Shown here piece by piece: positions 18,016 to 25,993 of a stretch of DNA of 63,480 bases (positions are counted from its first letter, which is position 1; each line of letters opens with the position of its first letter). The notes beneath the pieces are model-generated. The model ran no database searches and was not told where the DNA came from. It worked only from the letters and a program-made list of their open reading frames with translations. The stretch lies in assembly GCA_030041985.1 (NCBI GenBank), contig JASIAM010000010.1, positions 1-63,480 on the forward strand, given 5' to 3'. The position numbers and the translations under genes are program-made. Source of the stretch: Bryobacteraceae bacterium (GTDB lineage: Bacteria > Acidobacteriota > Terriglobia > Bryobacterales > Bryobacteraceae).

Positions 18016-18843
18016 CTATCGCATTGCATCGGCCCGCTGCTTCATAGCTAGGGAGTTTTTGTAAGCCTGGTCTTGCATGGGACCGGGAATGGCAGCGGCC
18101 TGCTCGCTGAACTTTGCTGCTTCGAGCATCTTCGCTTTGCTGTTCGTCAGGTTCGCCAGATTGTAATTATCGACGCCGAGGCAGAATAGCGCGCGGCCCA
18201 TCATCGCATTATCACCCTTGATATAGGGCAGAGCGGTCCGCAGCGCCTTGTCAGAATCCAGGAATTTGTTGCGTTGGCATTCGGTGGTACCGATGATATA
18301 GTACGCCTCCCCCATGGTCCCGCCCTTGATTCTTTCCCAATCGGCGGCGGAAGTTCCCTCCGGCGGTTTCTTGTTGGCTGCGGCGATCATGCGATTCGCG
18401 ATGGCGACCGCACGGTCCATTTGGTTGCGGCTCGCGGCCTCCTCTACCTGGATGGCCAGCGCCTCGGGCATATCCAGGTAATCGCTTTTGGGATTCTGCT
18501 GCTCGAGCGTGTTGATCAGGTCCACCGCTACTTTGGGGTCGGAGCGCATCTGGATCGCCAGCGCGTAGAGGGCATATTCGCTATAGTGATCCACATCTTT
18601 GGCATAAGCGGCGCGCGCTTCGTAGGTTGCCTTGTCGGCATCGGCCGGAGCGGGCCCTTCGTATTTCTTAGCGGCGGCGTGGGCGGCGGCGGCCAGTTCC
18701 TTGATTTTGGCGGCATCCTTCGAAGGCTCTGCCTGCTTCAGGGCAGCCAACGCGTCATCCAGATCATCGGCCACCATCGGGGCCGGCAAAAGCAACACTC
18801 CGGCCATGAGCGCAAACGCAGAACTCAACAAGGCGATTTTCAT
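18016..18843 (-). CDS. Secreted TPR-like protein, unknown function
   Basis: 275 residues. A signal peptide ends near APMVADDLDDA. The mature part is Ala- and Lys-rich and almost entirely helical, with repeat-like pairs (DMPEALAIQVEEAASRNQMDRAVAIANRMIAAANKK; GDNAMMGRALFCLGVDNYNLANL), in keeping with TPR-type folds that bind other proteins in the periplasm. A minus-strand TATAAT lies 27 bp before the start. Its C-terminal 22 codons are duplicated at 17434-17501. It is divergent from the radical SAM gene at 18992, with palindromes between them. The function is unknown. Confidence 0.7.
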   Translation of the reverse strand: MKIALLSSAFALMAGVLLLPAPMVADDLDDALAALKQAEPSKDAAKIKELAAAAHAAAKKYEGPAPADADKATYEARAAYAKDVDHYSEYALYALAIQMRSDPKVAVDLINTLEQQNPKSDYLDMPEALAIQVEEAASRNQMDRAVAIANRMIAAANKKPPEGTSAADWERIKGGTMGEAYYIIGTTECQRNKFLDSDKALRTALPYIKGDNAMMGRALFCLGVDNYNLANLTNSKAKMLEAAKFSEQAAAIPGPMQDQAYKNSLAMKQRADAMR

Positions 18844-18869
18844 AACACCCCCAATTGGCTTAGAGATGA

Positions 18870-18893
18870 ATTATACCCCGTGCGGAGGCACGG
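18870..18893 (-). promoter_or_regulatory. -10 element with adjacent hairpin for the TPR-like gene
   Basis: The minus strand has TATAAT (18870-18875, read as ATTATA on plus), 27 bp before the ATG at 18843. Directly upstream, in the -10/-35 spacer, lies the perfect inverted repeat CCGTGC-GGAG-GCACGG (18878-18893). The -35 (TTCCAT, 18 bp away) is weak, which fits a promoter that depends on or is blocked by a factor binding this repeat. Confidence 0.4.
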
Positions 18894-18903
18894 ATGGAAC
18901 GGA

Positions 18904-18932
18904 CTGTGATTTTGTACGCGGTACAACCACAG
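18904..18932. promoter_or_regulatory. Extended palindrome between divergent TPR-like and radical SAM genes
   Basis: TTGTAC-GCG-GTACAA (18912-18926) is a perfect inverted repeat, extended outward by CTGTG (18904-18908) and CACAG (18928-18932) with a slight offset. It lies about 65 bp before the radical SAM start and just upstream of the minus-strand promoter, a good position for an operator acting on one or both genes. The cognate regulator is unknown. Confidence 0.45.
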
Positions 18933-18991
18933 CCCGCATTTTTTCGAACCGTTGGCGGGCATTGTACTGTCAGACTAGAAGAAAACAGACT

Positions 18992-19978
18992 GTGACAAGC
19001 CGATCCATCATAGGCGCCTGGGGACGGATTCTGCGCGGCCGTAAGCCGCTGCTTTCGATTGAGATTACGAAGGAATGTCCCTTGCGGTGTCCGGGTTGCT
19101 ATGCGTACGAACCGGAACACCTGGGGGAGACACCGTTACGGCAGCTTGCCGATCACCGGGGCACGCAATTGGTGGACGGGATTCTTGGCCTGGTGCGGCG
19201 GTATCGGCCTTTGCACATTTCGATTGTGGGGGGCGAGCCCCTGGTGCGGTACCGCGAATTGAGCGTGTTGTTGCCCAAACTGGACAGCATGAATATTGAA
19301 GTGCAACTGGTAACCAGCGCGGTGCGGCCGGTGCCGGCGGAATGGAGCGCGCTCGGCTGTTTGCACCTGGCCGTCTCTGTGGATGGCTTGCCGGCGGAAC
19401 ACGACCGGCGGCGCGCGCCTGCTACTTACGAGCGCATTTTGCAGAACATTCGCGGCCATTCGGTGATTGTGCATTGCACCGTCACGCGCCAGTTGTTGCG
19501 GGAGGGCTACCTGGAGGAGTTCGCCGCCTTCTGGTCGGGCATTCAGGAAGCACGCAAAATCTGGTTCAGCCTGTTCACACCCCAGACCGGCAGTGAATCG
19601 GCGGAGCGGCTCACCCCCGAAGACCGTGTGCGCGCCATAGCGGATTTGGGGCGAGTGGCAGCGCGTTTCCCTAAAGTGCACTTGCCGCGGCAGGTTTTGG
19701 ACGGTTATCTGCGCCCTCCCGCTTCGCCTGAAGAATGTATTTTTGCTCAATGCACCACGTGTGTCACGGCCGATCTGACAACGCCCATTACGCCGTGCCA
19801 GTTCGGGGGCCAGCCGGTGTGCGCGGAGTGCGGGTGTCTCGCTTCGGCGGGTATGGCTGCGATCGGGCGTTACAAAGTAGCGGGAATCGTTCCGGTAGCG
19901 AGCCTGTTTCACGCTTCGCAGAGGCTGGGCGAACGGTTGGCGATAGCTCTCAGCGGTCAGCAATCAGCCGTCAGCTAA
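18992..19978 (+). CDS. Radical SAM protein with C-terminal Cys-rich (SPASM-like) region
   Basis: 328 residues. The radical SAM cluster motif CxxxCxxC is ECPLRCPGC (Cys29, Cys33, Cys36), followed by SIVGGEPLVR, the GGE glycine-rich SAM-binding motif. A C-terminal Cys cluster (CIFAQCTTC ... PCQFGGQPVCAECGC) is of the SPASM/twitch type that binds auxiliary iron-sulfur clusters. Such enzymes modify peptides or act in cofactor maturation. No precursor peptide is visible nearby. GTG 18992 is chosen because it lies just before the fold and follows AGAAGAAAACAG; the frame stays open upstream but runs antisense to the TPR-like gene. The last eight codons (SGQQSAVS) lie in a tandem repeat. Confidence 0.85.
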   Translation: MTSRSIIGAWGRILRGRKPLLSIEITKECPLRCPGCYAYEPEHLGETPLRQLADHRGTQLVDGILGLVRRYRPLHISIVGGEPLVRYRELSVLLPKLDSMNIEVQLVTSAVRPVPAEWSALGCLHLAVSVDGLPAEHDRRRAPATYERILQNIRGHSVIVHCTVTRQLLREGYLEEFAAFWSGIQEARKIWFSLFTPQTGSESAERLTPEDRVRAIADLGRVAARFPKVHLPRQVLDGYLRPPASPEECIFAQCTTCVTADLTTPITPCQFGGQPVCAECGCLASAGMAAIGRYKVAGIVPVASLFHASQRLGERLAIALSGQQSAVS

Positions 19979-20151
19979 CGCCATGGTTGCGGCTGATAGC
20001 TGACTGCTGATCACCGATCACTTAACGAATTATCGCCGTTCACGTAAAATAAGTATCAGCGCGGTCAGCAATCAGCCGTCAGCTAACGCCGTAGTTGCGG
20101 CTGATAGCTAACTGCTGATCGCTGAAGTAAACGAACTATGGCCGTTCACGT
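19953..20151. repeat. Tandem duplicated 90-bp element with internal dyad symmetry
   Basis: Two copies of a roughly 92-bp unit start at 19953 and 20061 (period 108 bp). Both begin GCGGTCAGCAATCAGCCGTC and end GCCGTTCACGT. Each contains an imperfect hairpin: CAGCAATCAGCCGTCAGCTA pairs with a downstream GCTGATAGCTGACTGCTG-type arm. Copy 1 supplies the last eight codons and the stop of the radical SAM gene. The hairpin core (TCAGCT motifs) resembles the inverted repeat at 46773-46832, so this may be a dispersed REP-like family. Confidence 0.75.
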
Positions 20152-20174
20152 GCGGTCCTGGTGATGATCCCGGA

Positions 20175-21647
20175 ATGGCAGACGAAGTCCAAGTTGCGAC
20201 TGAAGCTGTTGCCAGCGGAGCCAAGGGGTGGCTTTTGTCGCAGGCGGATTCGCCGGTCCACATCCGCTTTGCCATTCCGCCCGGCACCACGCAGATCGGG
20301 CGGGCGCCTGATAATGAGCTGGTAATTCAGGGGCCGAACGCGACCACAGTTTCGCTGCATCACGTGGCGATTGAGCATCGGGCGATAGAAGACGGCGACG
20401 AATTTCGCATCCGGGACCTGGAGAGCACCAACGGAACCTTCGTCAACGGGGAGCGGGTCACGGAGGCCGTGTTGGAGCCGAATTCCTGTATCCGGCTGGG
20501 GGCGCAGGGTCCCGAGCTGCTGTTTGTTTTGGATGAACCCGAAGCCATGGCGTTGAACCAGACGCAGGTGATACCGGAATCGATTGCGGGCGCGGAGATT
20601 ACTCCTCCGGCCGCCTCCAACACTTACGAGAACCTGCTTTCCGCGGGGGTGGAGCGGGCGCGCCAGGCGCGCGCGGATGGTCTGGCCGGACAGACGATGA
20701 CGATCATGCGCGAGGCGCTCGACTTGGCCTTGCATCATTCCGGCAGAAGGTTCTGGCGGCTTCTAGGAGGGCTGGCAGGCCTCTTCGTAGTGGTATCGGG
20801 GCTTGCGGCATGGGACATCGCGCGACTGAGCCGCGAGAAGAACTCGATCGATGCGCACATTCATAATCTCGAGGCGCAACTGCAGAAGGCCACCAGCACG
20901 GACCAGGCAGACCAACTGGCAAAGCAACTGGATACCCTGGAAGGCGCGGGCGAACAACTGGAGAAGGAATTGATTTACCGCATCGGATACCGCAACCGGG
21001 ACTTCGTGACCAACGAAATTCGCCGGCTGTTAGAGGAATTCGGCGCGGAGGTGTACAGCGTCCCGCCCGAGTTCAGCGAGCGCGTGAAGCATTACATTGA
21101 GCAGTACGAGAGCGCCGACAAGCCCCTGATGACCCGGGCGCTGGGGCAAGAGGCGGGCCGGATTTCGGCCATGGAGCATGTGCTGACAGAGGAGCACCTG
21201 CCGCCGGATTTGGCGTACCTGCCACTGGTCGAAAGCGCGCTCGGGCCAGGCCAGTCCGCCGCCGGCGCCGCGGGGCCCTGGCAGCTTACGCCCGCAACCG
21301 CTAAGGCCTTGGGCCTCGAAGTAAGTGACGGGGTGGATGAGCGGAACAACGTGGTGAAGTCTACGCGTGCCGCTTGCCGCTATCTGCGCGAGTTGATTGT
21401 CGACTTCGGAACGGGCAGCTCGGTAATGCTGGCGTTGGCCGCGTACAACGGCGGTCCTACGAAGGTGAAGCAGGCGGTGGAGAAGACGGTTCGCGACCCC
21501 TTGCAGCAGCGAAATTTCTGGTACCTGTATCGGGTTCGGGCGCTGCCGGATGAGACGCGGGAGTATGTGCCAAAGGTCATCGCAGCGATGATCATCGGGC
21601 GTGATCCCAGCCACTTCGGATTCCGCGATCCTAGAACCGTGGGCTAG
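20175..21647 (+). CDS. FHA domain - transmembrane - lytic transglycosylase fusion protein
   Basis: 490 residues in three parts. Residues 25-115 form an FHA phosphothreonine-binding domain with its key residues: Gly42-Arg43, Ser60-x2-His63 and Asn86-Gly87 (STNGTFVNG). A single membrane helix covers 196-214, preceded by basic residues so that the FHA part stays cytoplasmic. A short coiled coil (215-265) leads to a periplasmic SLT domain of MltD/Slt type (about 330-470): catalytic Glu353 in LPLVESAL, the AGAAGPWQLTP motif and AYNGG (423-427). It would cut peptidoglycan glycan strands while the FHA part senses phosphorylated proteins inside. ATG 20175 precedes the FHA fold. It is unlinked to cell-division genes; aroK follows. 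Confidence 0.85.
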   Translation: MADEVQVATEAVASGAKGWLLSQADSPVHIRFAIPPGTTQIGRAPDNELVIQGPNATTVSLHHVAIEHRAIEDGDEFRIRDLESTNGTFVNGERVTEAVLEPNSCIRLGAQGPELLFVLDEPEAMALNQTQVIPESIAGAEITPPAASNTYENLLSAGVERARQARADGLAGQTMTIMREALDLALHHSGRRFWRLLGGLAGLFVVVSGLAAWDIARLSREKNSIDAHIHNLEAQLQKATSTDQADQLAKQLDTLEGAGEQLEKELIYRIGYRNRDFVTNEIRRLLEEFGAEVYSVPPEFSERVKHYIEQYESADKPLMTRALGQEAGRISAMEHVLTEEHLPPDLAYLPLVESALGPGQSAAGAAGPWQLTPATAKALGLEVSDGVDERNNVVKSTRAACRYLRELIVDFGTGSSVMLALAAYNGGPTKVKQAVEKTVRDPLQQRNFWYLYRVRALPDETREYVPKVIAAMIIGRDPSHFGFRDPRTVG

Positions 21648-21713
21648 CTTGCAACCGCGGACTCCGATCGCAGAAGCACTTACAGTATGCTTGGGCTATA
21701 GCTCAAAAAAAAC

Positions 21714-22244
21714 ATGAATATTAAGCTGAAGCGTACGCCCGGCATCTATGTCGTAGGATTTATGGGATCGGGCAAATCGATGATCGGGCGCCTGCTGGCC
21801 CATGAGTTGGGGTGGAGTTTTTTCGATCTGGACCACGAAATTGAGGCTGCCGAGAAGACATCGATTACCGAGATTTTCGGAACGCGTGGGGAACCGGAAT
21901 TTCGCCGTATCGAGACGGAGATGCTGCAGCAACACATTTTGTGGATCGAGCAAGGCCGCCCCGCGGTGGTGGCTCTGGGCGGCGGCGCATTTGCGCAGGA
22001 CAGGAATCGGGCGCTGCTCGAAGGGCGCGGCATTACGGTATGGCTGGATTGTCCACTGGAAATGGCGGCCGAGCGAGCGGCGCTGGCGTCGCACCGGCCG
22101 CTGGCTCGCGATCCCGGGCAATTCGCCGCGCTTTATCAGGAGCGCCTGCCGAGCTATCGCCTGGCGAACATCCATATCCCTGTCACAACTGACGATCCGC
22201 ATGTAGCGGTAGCGGCGATTCTGTCGCATCCGCTCCTCCAATGA
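21714..22244 (+). CDS. aroK: Shikimate kinase
   Basis: Phosphorylates shikimate with ATP to shikimate-3-phosphate in the aromatic amino-acid pathway. All hallmarks are present in 176 residues: Walker A GFMGSGKS (15-22), the magnesium/shikimate aspartates FFDLDHEIE (Asp38, Asp40), the shikimate-binding arginine in RGEPEFRRIE (Arg58 and Arg64 region), GGGA (89-92) and a C-terminal lid arginine in RPLARDPG. The start is the ATG at 21714. No other aro gene is next to it; the glycerate kinase gene follows after 10 bp and is probably co-transcribed. Confidence 0.95.
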   Translation: MNIKLKRTPGIYVVGFMGSGKSMIGRLLAHELGWSFFDLDHEIEAAEKTSITEIFGTRGEPEFRRIETEMLQQHILWIEQGRPAVVALGGGAFAQDRNRALLEGRGITVWLDCPLEMAAERAALASHRPLARDPGQFAALYQERLPSYRLANIHIPVTTDDPHVAVAAILSHPLLQ

Positions 22245-22254
22245 GCGTGAGCCG

Positions 22255-23541
22255 ATGAGTGTGGGCAGGCTGCGCCGGCAGGCCGTGGCGATTTTCCGGG
22301 CGGCAGTGGCGGCGGCGGACCCAGCGGCGGCCGTCGAGCGGCAGCTTCGGCCCATCGATTTCTCGAGTTATCGCGACATCTATGTGGTGGGCGCGGGCAA
22401 AGCTGGCGCGTCCATGGCCGCAGCGGCGGAACGTGTGCTCAGCAAGCGTGTGACCGAGGGACTGGTGAACGTGAAGTATGGGCACGTGGCGAAGCTCAAG
22501 CGAATTGAAGTCAACGAGTGCGGCCATCCGGTTCCTGACGGGGCGGGGGTTGCCGGCGCGGAGCGGATCGCAGAAATCGCCGCCAGGGCCGGCCGCGGTG
22601 ACCTGGTGCTGTGCCTCATCTCCGGCGGCGCTTCGGCGCTGCTGCCGCTTCCGGGCGCGCCGGTTACGCTGGCCGAGAAGCAGGAGGCGACGCGGCTGCT
22701 GCTGGCCTGCGGGGCGGACATCCACGAATTCAATGCCGTGAGGAAGCACCTTTCGCGAATTAAAGGCGGGCAATTGGCGCGCCTCGCCTGGCCGGCGAGG
22801 GTAGAGGCTCTGCTGCTTTCCGATGTGATTGGGGACGATCCCGCTGTGATTGGCTCCGGCCCCACGGCCCCGGATGCGAGCACATTCGCGGATGTAGCGC
22901 GGATACTGGAGAAATACAGGATCACGCGGCGAATGCCGGCGGGCGTGCTGCGCCGTCTCCGCCAGGGATTACGCGGCGAAGTAGAGGAGACGCCGAAGCC
23001 GGGCGACCGGACTTTTCGCGATGTACGCAACAGCATCGTGGGGAGCAACCGGCTGGCGCTCAAGGCCGCCGCGCGGCGCGCCCGCCAGTTGGGCTTGCGC
23101 ACGCTGGTGCTCTCAAGCGAGGTTCAGGGAGAAACGCGGGAGATTGCGCGCATGCATGCCGCCATAGCGCGCGAAATCGCGCGGTCGGGGAATCCTCTGA
23201 AACCGCCGGCCTGCGTCATTTCGGGCGGTGAAACCACGGTAACACTGCGCGGCAAGGGGCTGGGAGGGCGCAACCAGGAGTTTGTACTGGCCGCCGCGAT
23301 GGATATTTGCGGATTAGCCGAGACGGTAGTGTTCAGCGCCGGCACGGACGGCACAGATGGACCTACCGATGCCGCTGGCGCAGTGGCCGATGGGTCCACC
23401 CTGGCACGAAATCCGAATGCGGCCGCGTACCTGGACAACAACGACTCGTACCACTACTTCCAGGCTTTGGGCGATTTGGTCAAGACCGGTCCCACGCTGA
23501 CTAACGTCATGGACGTGCGCTTGATCCTGGTGGGGGGCTGA
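22255..23541 (+). CDS. Glycerate 2-kinase (MOFRL family)
   Basis: 428 residues with the two-domain layout of the class II glycerate kinase (GckA/TtuD; DUF4147 plus MOFRL). The N-terminal domain has YVVGAGKAGASMAAAAE, CGHPVPDGAGVAGA and SGGASALLPLP, the conserved nucleotide-binding loops. The C-terminal MOFRL part has GRNQEFVLAAA and GTDGTDGPTDAAGAVAD, the signature near the active site. The enzyme phosphorylates D-glycerate at C2, feeding hydroxypyruvate/serine-type metabolism into glycolysis. It starts at the ATG 22255 just 10 bp after aroK, so the two likely share a transcript. Confidence 0.92.
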   Translation: MSVGRLRRQAVAIFRAAVAAADPAAAVERQLRPIDFSSYRDIYVVGAGKAGASMAAAAERVLSKRVTEGLVNVKYGHVAKLKRIEVNECGHPVPDGAGVAGAERIAEIAARAGRGDLVLCLISGGASALLPLPGAPVTLAEKQEATRLLLACGADIHEFNAVRKHLSRIKGGQLARLAWPARVEALLLSDVIGDDPAVIGSGPTAPDASTFADVARILEKYRITRRMPAGVLRRLRQGLRGEVEETPKPGDRTFRDVRNSIVGSNRLALKAAARRARQLGLRTLVLSSEVQGETREIARMHAAIAREIARSGNPLKPPACVISGGETTVTLRGKGLGGRNQEFVLAAAMDICGLAETVVFSAGTDGTDGPTDAAGAVADGSTLARNPNAAAYLDNNDSYHYFQALGDLVKTGPTLTNVMDVRLILVGG

Positions 23542-23545
23542 GTTA

Positions 23546-24025
23546 TCAATCAAACTCCAACCGGGGCGCAGCCTGCTGCTCTCCTACTTGCCCAACGGCA
23601 ATCGCGGCGACCAGATAATTTTCCGCGCGCACCGGCGACCCCGCCAGCCGCCGCAGCAGCGCGATCTGTCCCACGTGCGTCAGGGCATCGGCTATTGGCC
23701 CTTGAAATAGCTCTTCCGCAGGGACGCTTTGCTCGGTGGCGCCAGCAAGCCTCTGGTCGAAGGTTTCGAGCGCGCTGAAAAAGCGGGCCACTCCCGCTTC
23801 CCACGCGAGCGCCGGGGAATTATGCCACTTCTGTTTGCCATCCACCAGGGAAACTGCCCAATCCAAAAGATCGCCCAGGTGGGCCAGGATCTCAGCCGGT
23901 GTGCGCGTGGCAGGCCCCGCGCGAAATTCCGCAAACTCCGGAGGCGCATGGCGTAACGCTTTTCCCGCGCGGTAGGCCAGCGTGGCAACCGTGTGCCGCA
24001 AAAGCAATGCTTCCTGGTTGGACAT
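23546..24025 (-). CDS. DinB-superfamily protein, partly missing metal ligands
   Basis: 159 residues forming the four-helix layout of the DinB/YfiT superfamily: TPAEILAHLGDLLDWA (His49) and ADALTHVGQIALLRRLAG (His117). In DinB proteins the second helix usually carries two histidines (HxxxHxGQ); here the first of them is Ala113, so the typical metal-binding triad is incomplete. Metal-dependent members are thiol-dependent S-transferases; this one may bind metal differently or not at all. It is divergent from the M61 peptidase (54 bp) and convergent with the glycerate kinase, with 4 bp between their stops. Confidence 0.7.
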   Translation of the reverse strand: MSNQEALLLRHTVATLAYRAGKALRHAPPEFAEFRAGPATRTPAEILAHLGDLLDWAVSLVDGKQKWHNSPALAWEAGVARFFSALETFDQRLAGATEQSVPAEELFQGPIADALTHVGQIALLRRLAGSPVRAENYLVAAIAVGQVGEQQAAPRLEFD

Positions 24026-24079
24026 CGAATTGAGGGTAGCATTAACCGGTGGCGCTGCGTGCCGGCGCTACAATCGAAT

Positions 24080-25951
24080 ATGCTGTTTCGCAGTTTTTTG
24101 GCAGCTCTTCTGGCGGCGGCGTCTTTATTTGCCCAAAACGCAATTCGACTTAAGGTCGATGCCACGGATACCCCGCGGCGTGTGTTTCATGTGCAACTGA
24201 CGATGCCGGTCAAGCCAGGGCCGCTGACCCTGCTCTACCCCAAGTGGATTCCGGGTGAGCACGGACCCACTGGCCCCATCGAAAACCTGGTGGGACTCGA
24301 GATCAAAGCGGGTGGCCAGAGCATTCCCTGGCGGCGCGACGATGTCAATCTCTACGCCTTTCATATCGACGTTCCTCAAGGCGCCGCGTCTCTGGATATC
24401 GTCTTCGATGTGCTCTCCGGCGCAGATACCGGCGCCTTCTCCTCCGGCAGTTCCGTCACTCCCGAACTGGCGGTTCTGAACTGGAACCAATGCGTCCTCT
24501 ACGCGGAAGGCGCACCTCCGGATACGGTGCAATATCAGGCCAGCCTGCGCGTGCCCGCAAATTGGAAATATGGAACCGCGCTGCCCATCGATCACGAAAG
24601 TGGCAGCGATATCGATTTCAAACCCTCATCGCTCACCACCTTGATCGATTCGCCGATTTCCATGGGCAGCCACTATCGCACCATCGCCCTGGGCACTGAT
24701 AACGGCATTTCCCACTACATCCACATCGCGGGCGATAGTGAGGAGTCGATTGCCGCGCCTCCCGAAGTAATCGCCGGCTACCGGAAACTCGTGTCCGAGG
24801 CGGGCGCTCTGTTTGGCAGCCGCCACTATCGCGATTACCACTTCCTGCTGACCTTGAGCGATCACGTAGCCAATTTCGGCCTGGAGCACCATGAATCGAG
24901 CGACGATCGCGTGCGGGAGCGCACGCTGATTGAATCCTCCGGCCGGATCGCCGAAGCCGACCTGCTGTCGCACGAGTTTGTTCATTCCTGGAACGGAAAA
25001 TACCGCCGCCCGAGCGGACTGGCATCGGACGGGAGCGATGGCGGATACAGTGCGCCGATGAAGGGCGGCCTGCTGTGGATTTACGAGGGGCTGACCGAAT
25101 ATCTGGGAGAAGTGCTGGCGGCCCGCAGCGGTTTGTGGACCCCCGAACAGTACCGCGATTCGCTCGCCGCAACTGCCGCGGAAATGGATACGCGCTCCGG
25201 ACGCGCCTGGCGTCCCCTGGAAGATACGGCGGTGTTCGCGCAAGTGCTCTACAACCTGAACGAAGATTTCGAGGACTACCGCCGCTCTACGGATTTTTAT
25301 GGGGAGGGATCGCTGATCTGGCTGGAAGTTGATGCCATGATCCGGCAACTGAGCAAAGGGGCCAAGTCGCTCGATGATTTCTGCCGCGCTTTCGAAGGCG
25401 GGCCGGGCGGTGTGCCCGTTATGAAGTCCTACACACTGGATGAGGTTGTGGCGGCTCTCAACGCCATTCAGCCCTATGACTGGGCCGGCTACTTCAAACA
25501 GCGACTCCAAACCGCTACACCCCGCGCACCACTGGGCGGAATCGAGCGCGGCGGCTGGAAGCTGACGTATACATCGCAACCCTCCTCCTTTACCACCGCC
25601 CGGGATGAGTACCGCAAGCAGGTGGACTTACGCTATTCTCTCGGGCTGCTGGTCAAAGAAGACGGAGTCATCCTCGATGTGATCAACGATGGCGCGGCTC
25701 GCAAAGCGGGCGTGACGCCCTCCACCAAGCTGATTGCGGTGAATGGCCGCGAGTTTACGCCCGCGGTGTTGCACGACGCCGTGAGAGCCACGGCCACAAA
25801 TCAGCAGGGCGTGGAGTTGCTAATCAAGAATGGCGAATTTTACCAGACGTACCACGTCGCTTACCGCGGCGGAGAACGTTATCCCCACCTGATGCGGGAT
25901 CAGGCCGCGGCTGATCTGCTCACGCAAGTAATCGCGGCCAAAGCGCGGTAG
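24080..25951 (+). CDS. M61-family metallopeptidase with C-terminal PDZ domain
   Basis: 623 residues with a signal peptide (MLFRSFLAALLAAASLFAQN). Zinc and catalytic residues are in SHEFVHSWNGKYRRP: His298-Glu299-x2-His302, with a third ligand Glu in GLTEYLGEVLA about 35 residues later. This is the glycyl aminopeptidase (M61) motif. An N-terminal beta-rich domain (residues 20-190) and a C-terminal PDZ-like domain (about 540-600, GAARKAGVTPSTKLIAVNG) fit the family. It works in the periplasm on peptides. ATG 24080 is chosen because the signal peptide starts there; a longer frame from 23993 would overlap the divergent gene. A TACAAT stands six bases before the ATG, so the mRNA may have a very short leader. 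Confidence 0.9.
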   Translation: MLFRSFLAALLAAASLFAQNAIRLKVDATDTPRRVFHVQLTMPVKPGPLTLLYPKWIPGEHGPTGPIENLVGLEIKAGGQSIPWRRDDVNLYAFHIDVPQGAASLDIVFDVLSGADTGAFSSGSSVTPELAVLNWNQCVLYAEGAPPDTVQYQASLRVPANWKYGTALPIDHESGSDIDFKPSSLTTLIDSPISMGSHYRTIALGTDNGISHYIHIAGDSEESIAAPPEVIAGYRKLVSEAGALFGSRHYRDYHFLLTLSDHVANFGLEHHESSDDRVRERTLIESSGRIAEADLLSHEFVHSWNGKYRRPSGLASDGSDGGYSAPMKGGLLWIYEGLTEYLGEVLAARSGLWTPEQYRDSLAATAAEMDTRSGRAWRPLEDTAVFAQVLYNLNEDFEDYRRSTDFYGEGSLIWLEVDAMIRQLSKGAKSLDDFCRAFEGGPGGVPVMKSYTLDEVVAALNAIQPYDWAGYFKQRLQTATPRAPLGGIERGGWKLTYTSQPSSFTTARDEYRKQVDLRYSLGLLVKEDGVILDVINDGAARKAGVTPSTKLIAVNGREFTPAVLHDAVRATATNQQGVELLIKNGEFYQTYHVAYRGGERYPHLMRDQAAADLLTQVIAAKAR

Positions 25952-25962
25952 CGTTATCTGAG

Positions 25963-25993
25963 GCCGCCCGCGTTGCCTAGAATATCGGGCGGC
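25963..25993. terminator. GC-rich inverted repeat between convergent genes
   Basis: GCCGCCCG (25963-25970) and CGGGCGGC (25986-25993) form a perfect 8-bp stem with a 15-base loop, between the M61 gene and the convergent encapsulin cargo gene. It overlaps the last codons of the latter. No U-run follows on either strand, so it is at best an intrinsic terminator of weak type or a messenger stabiliser. Confidence 0.4.

Noticed and set aside
18632-18991. In-frame extension of the radical SAM protein upstream of GTG 18992
   Set aside because: This would run antisense through the secreted TPR-like gene and adds no fold; GTG 18992 starts right before the radical SAM core.
25963-25993. Full rho-independent terminator
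   Set aside because: The stem is good but no U-run follows on either strand; kept only as a weak terminator candidate.
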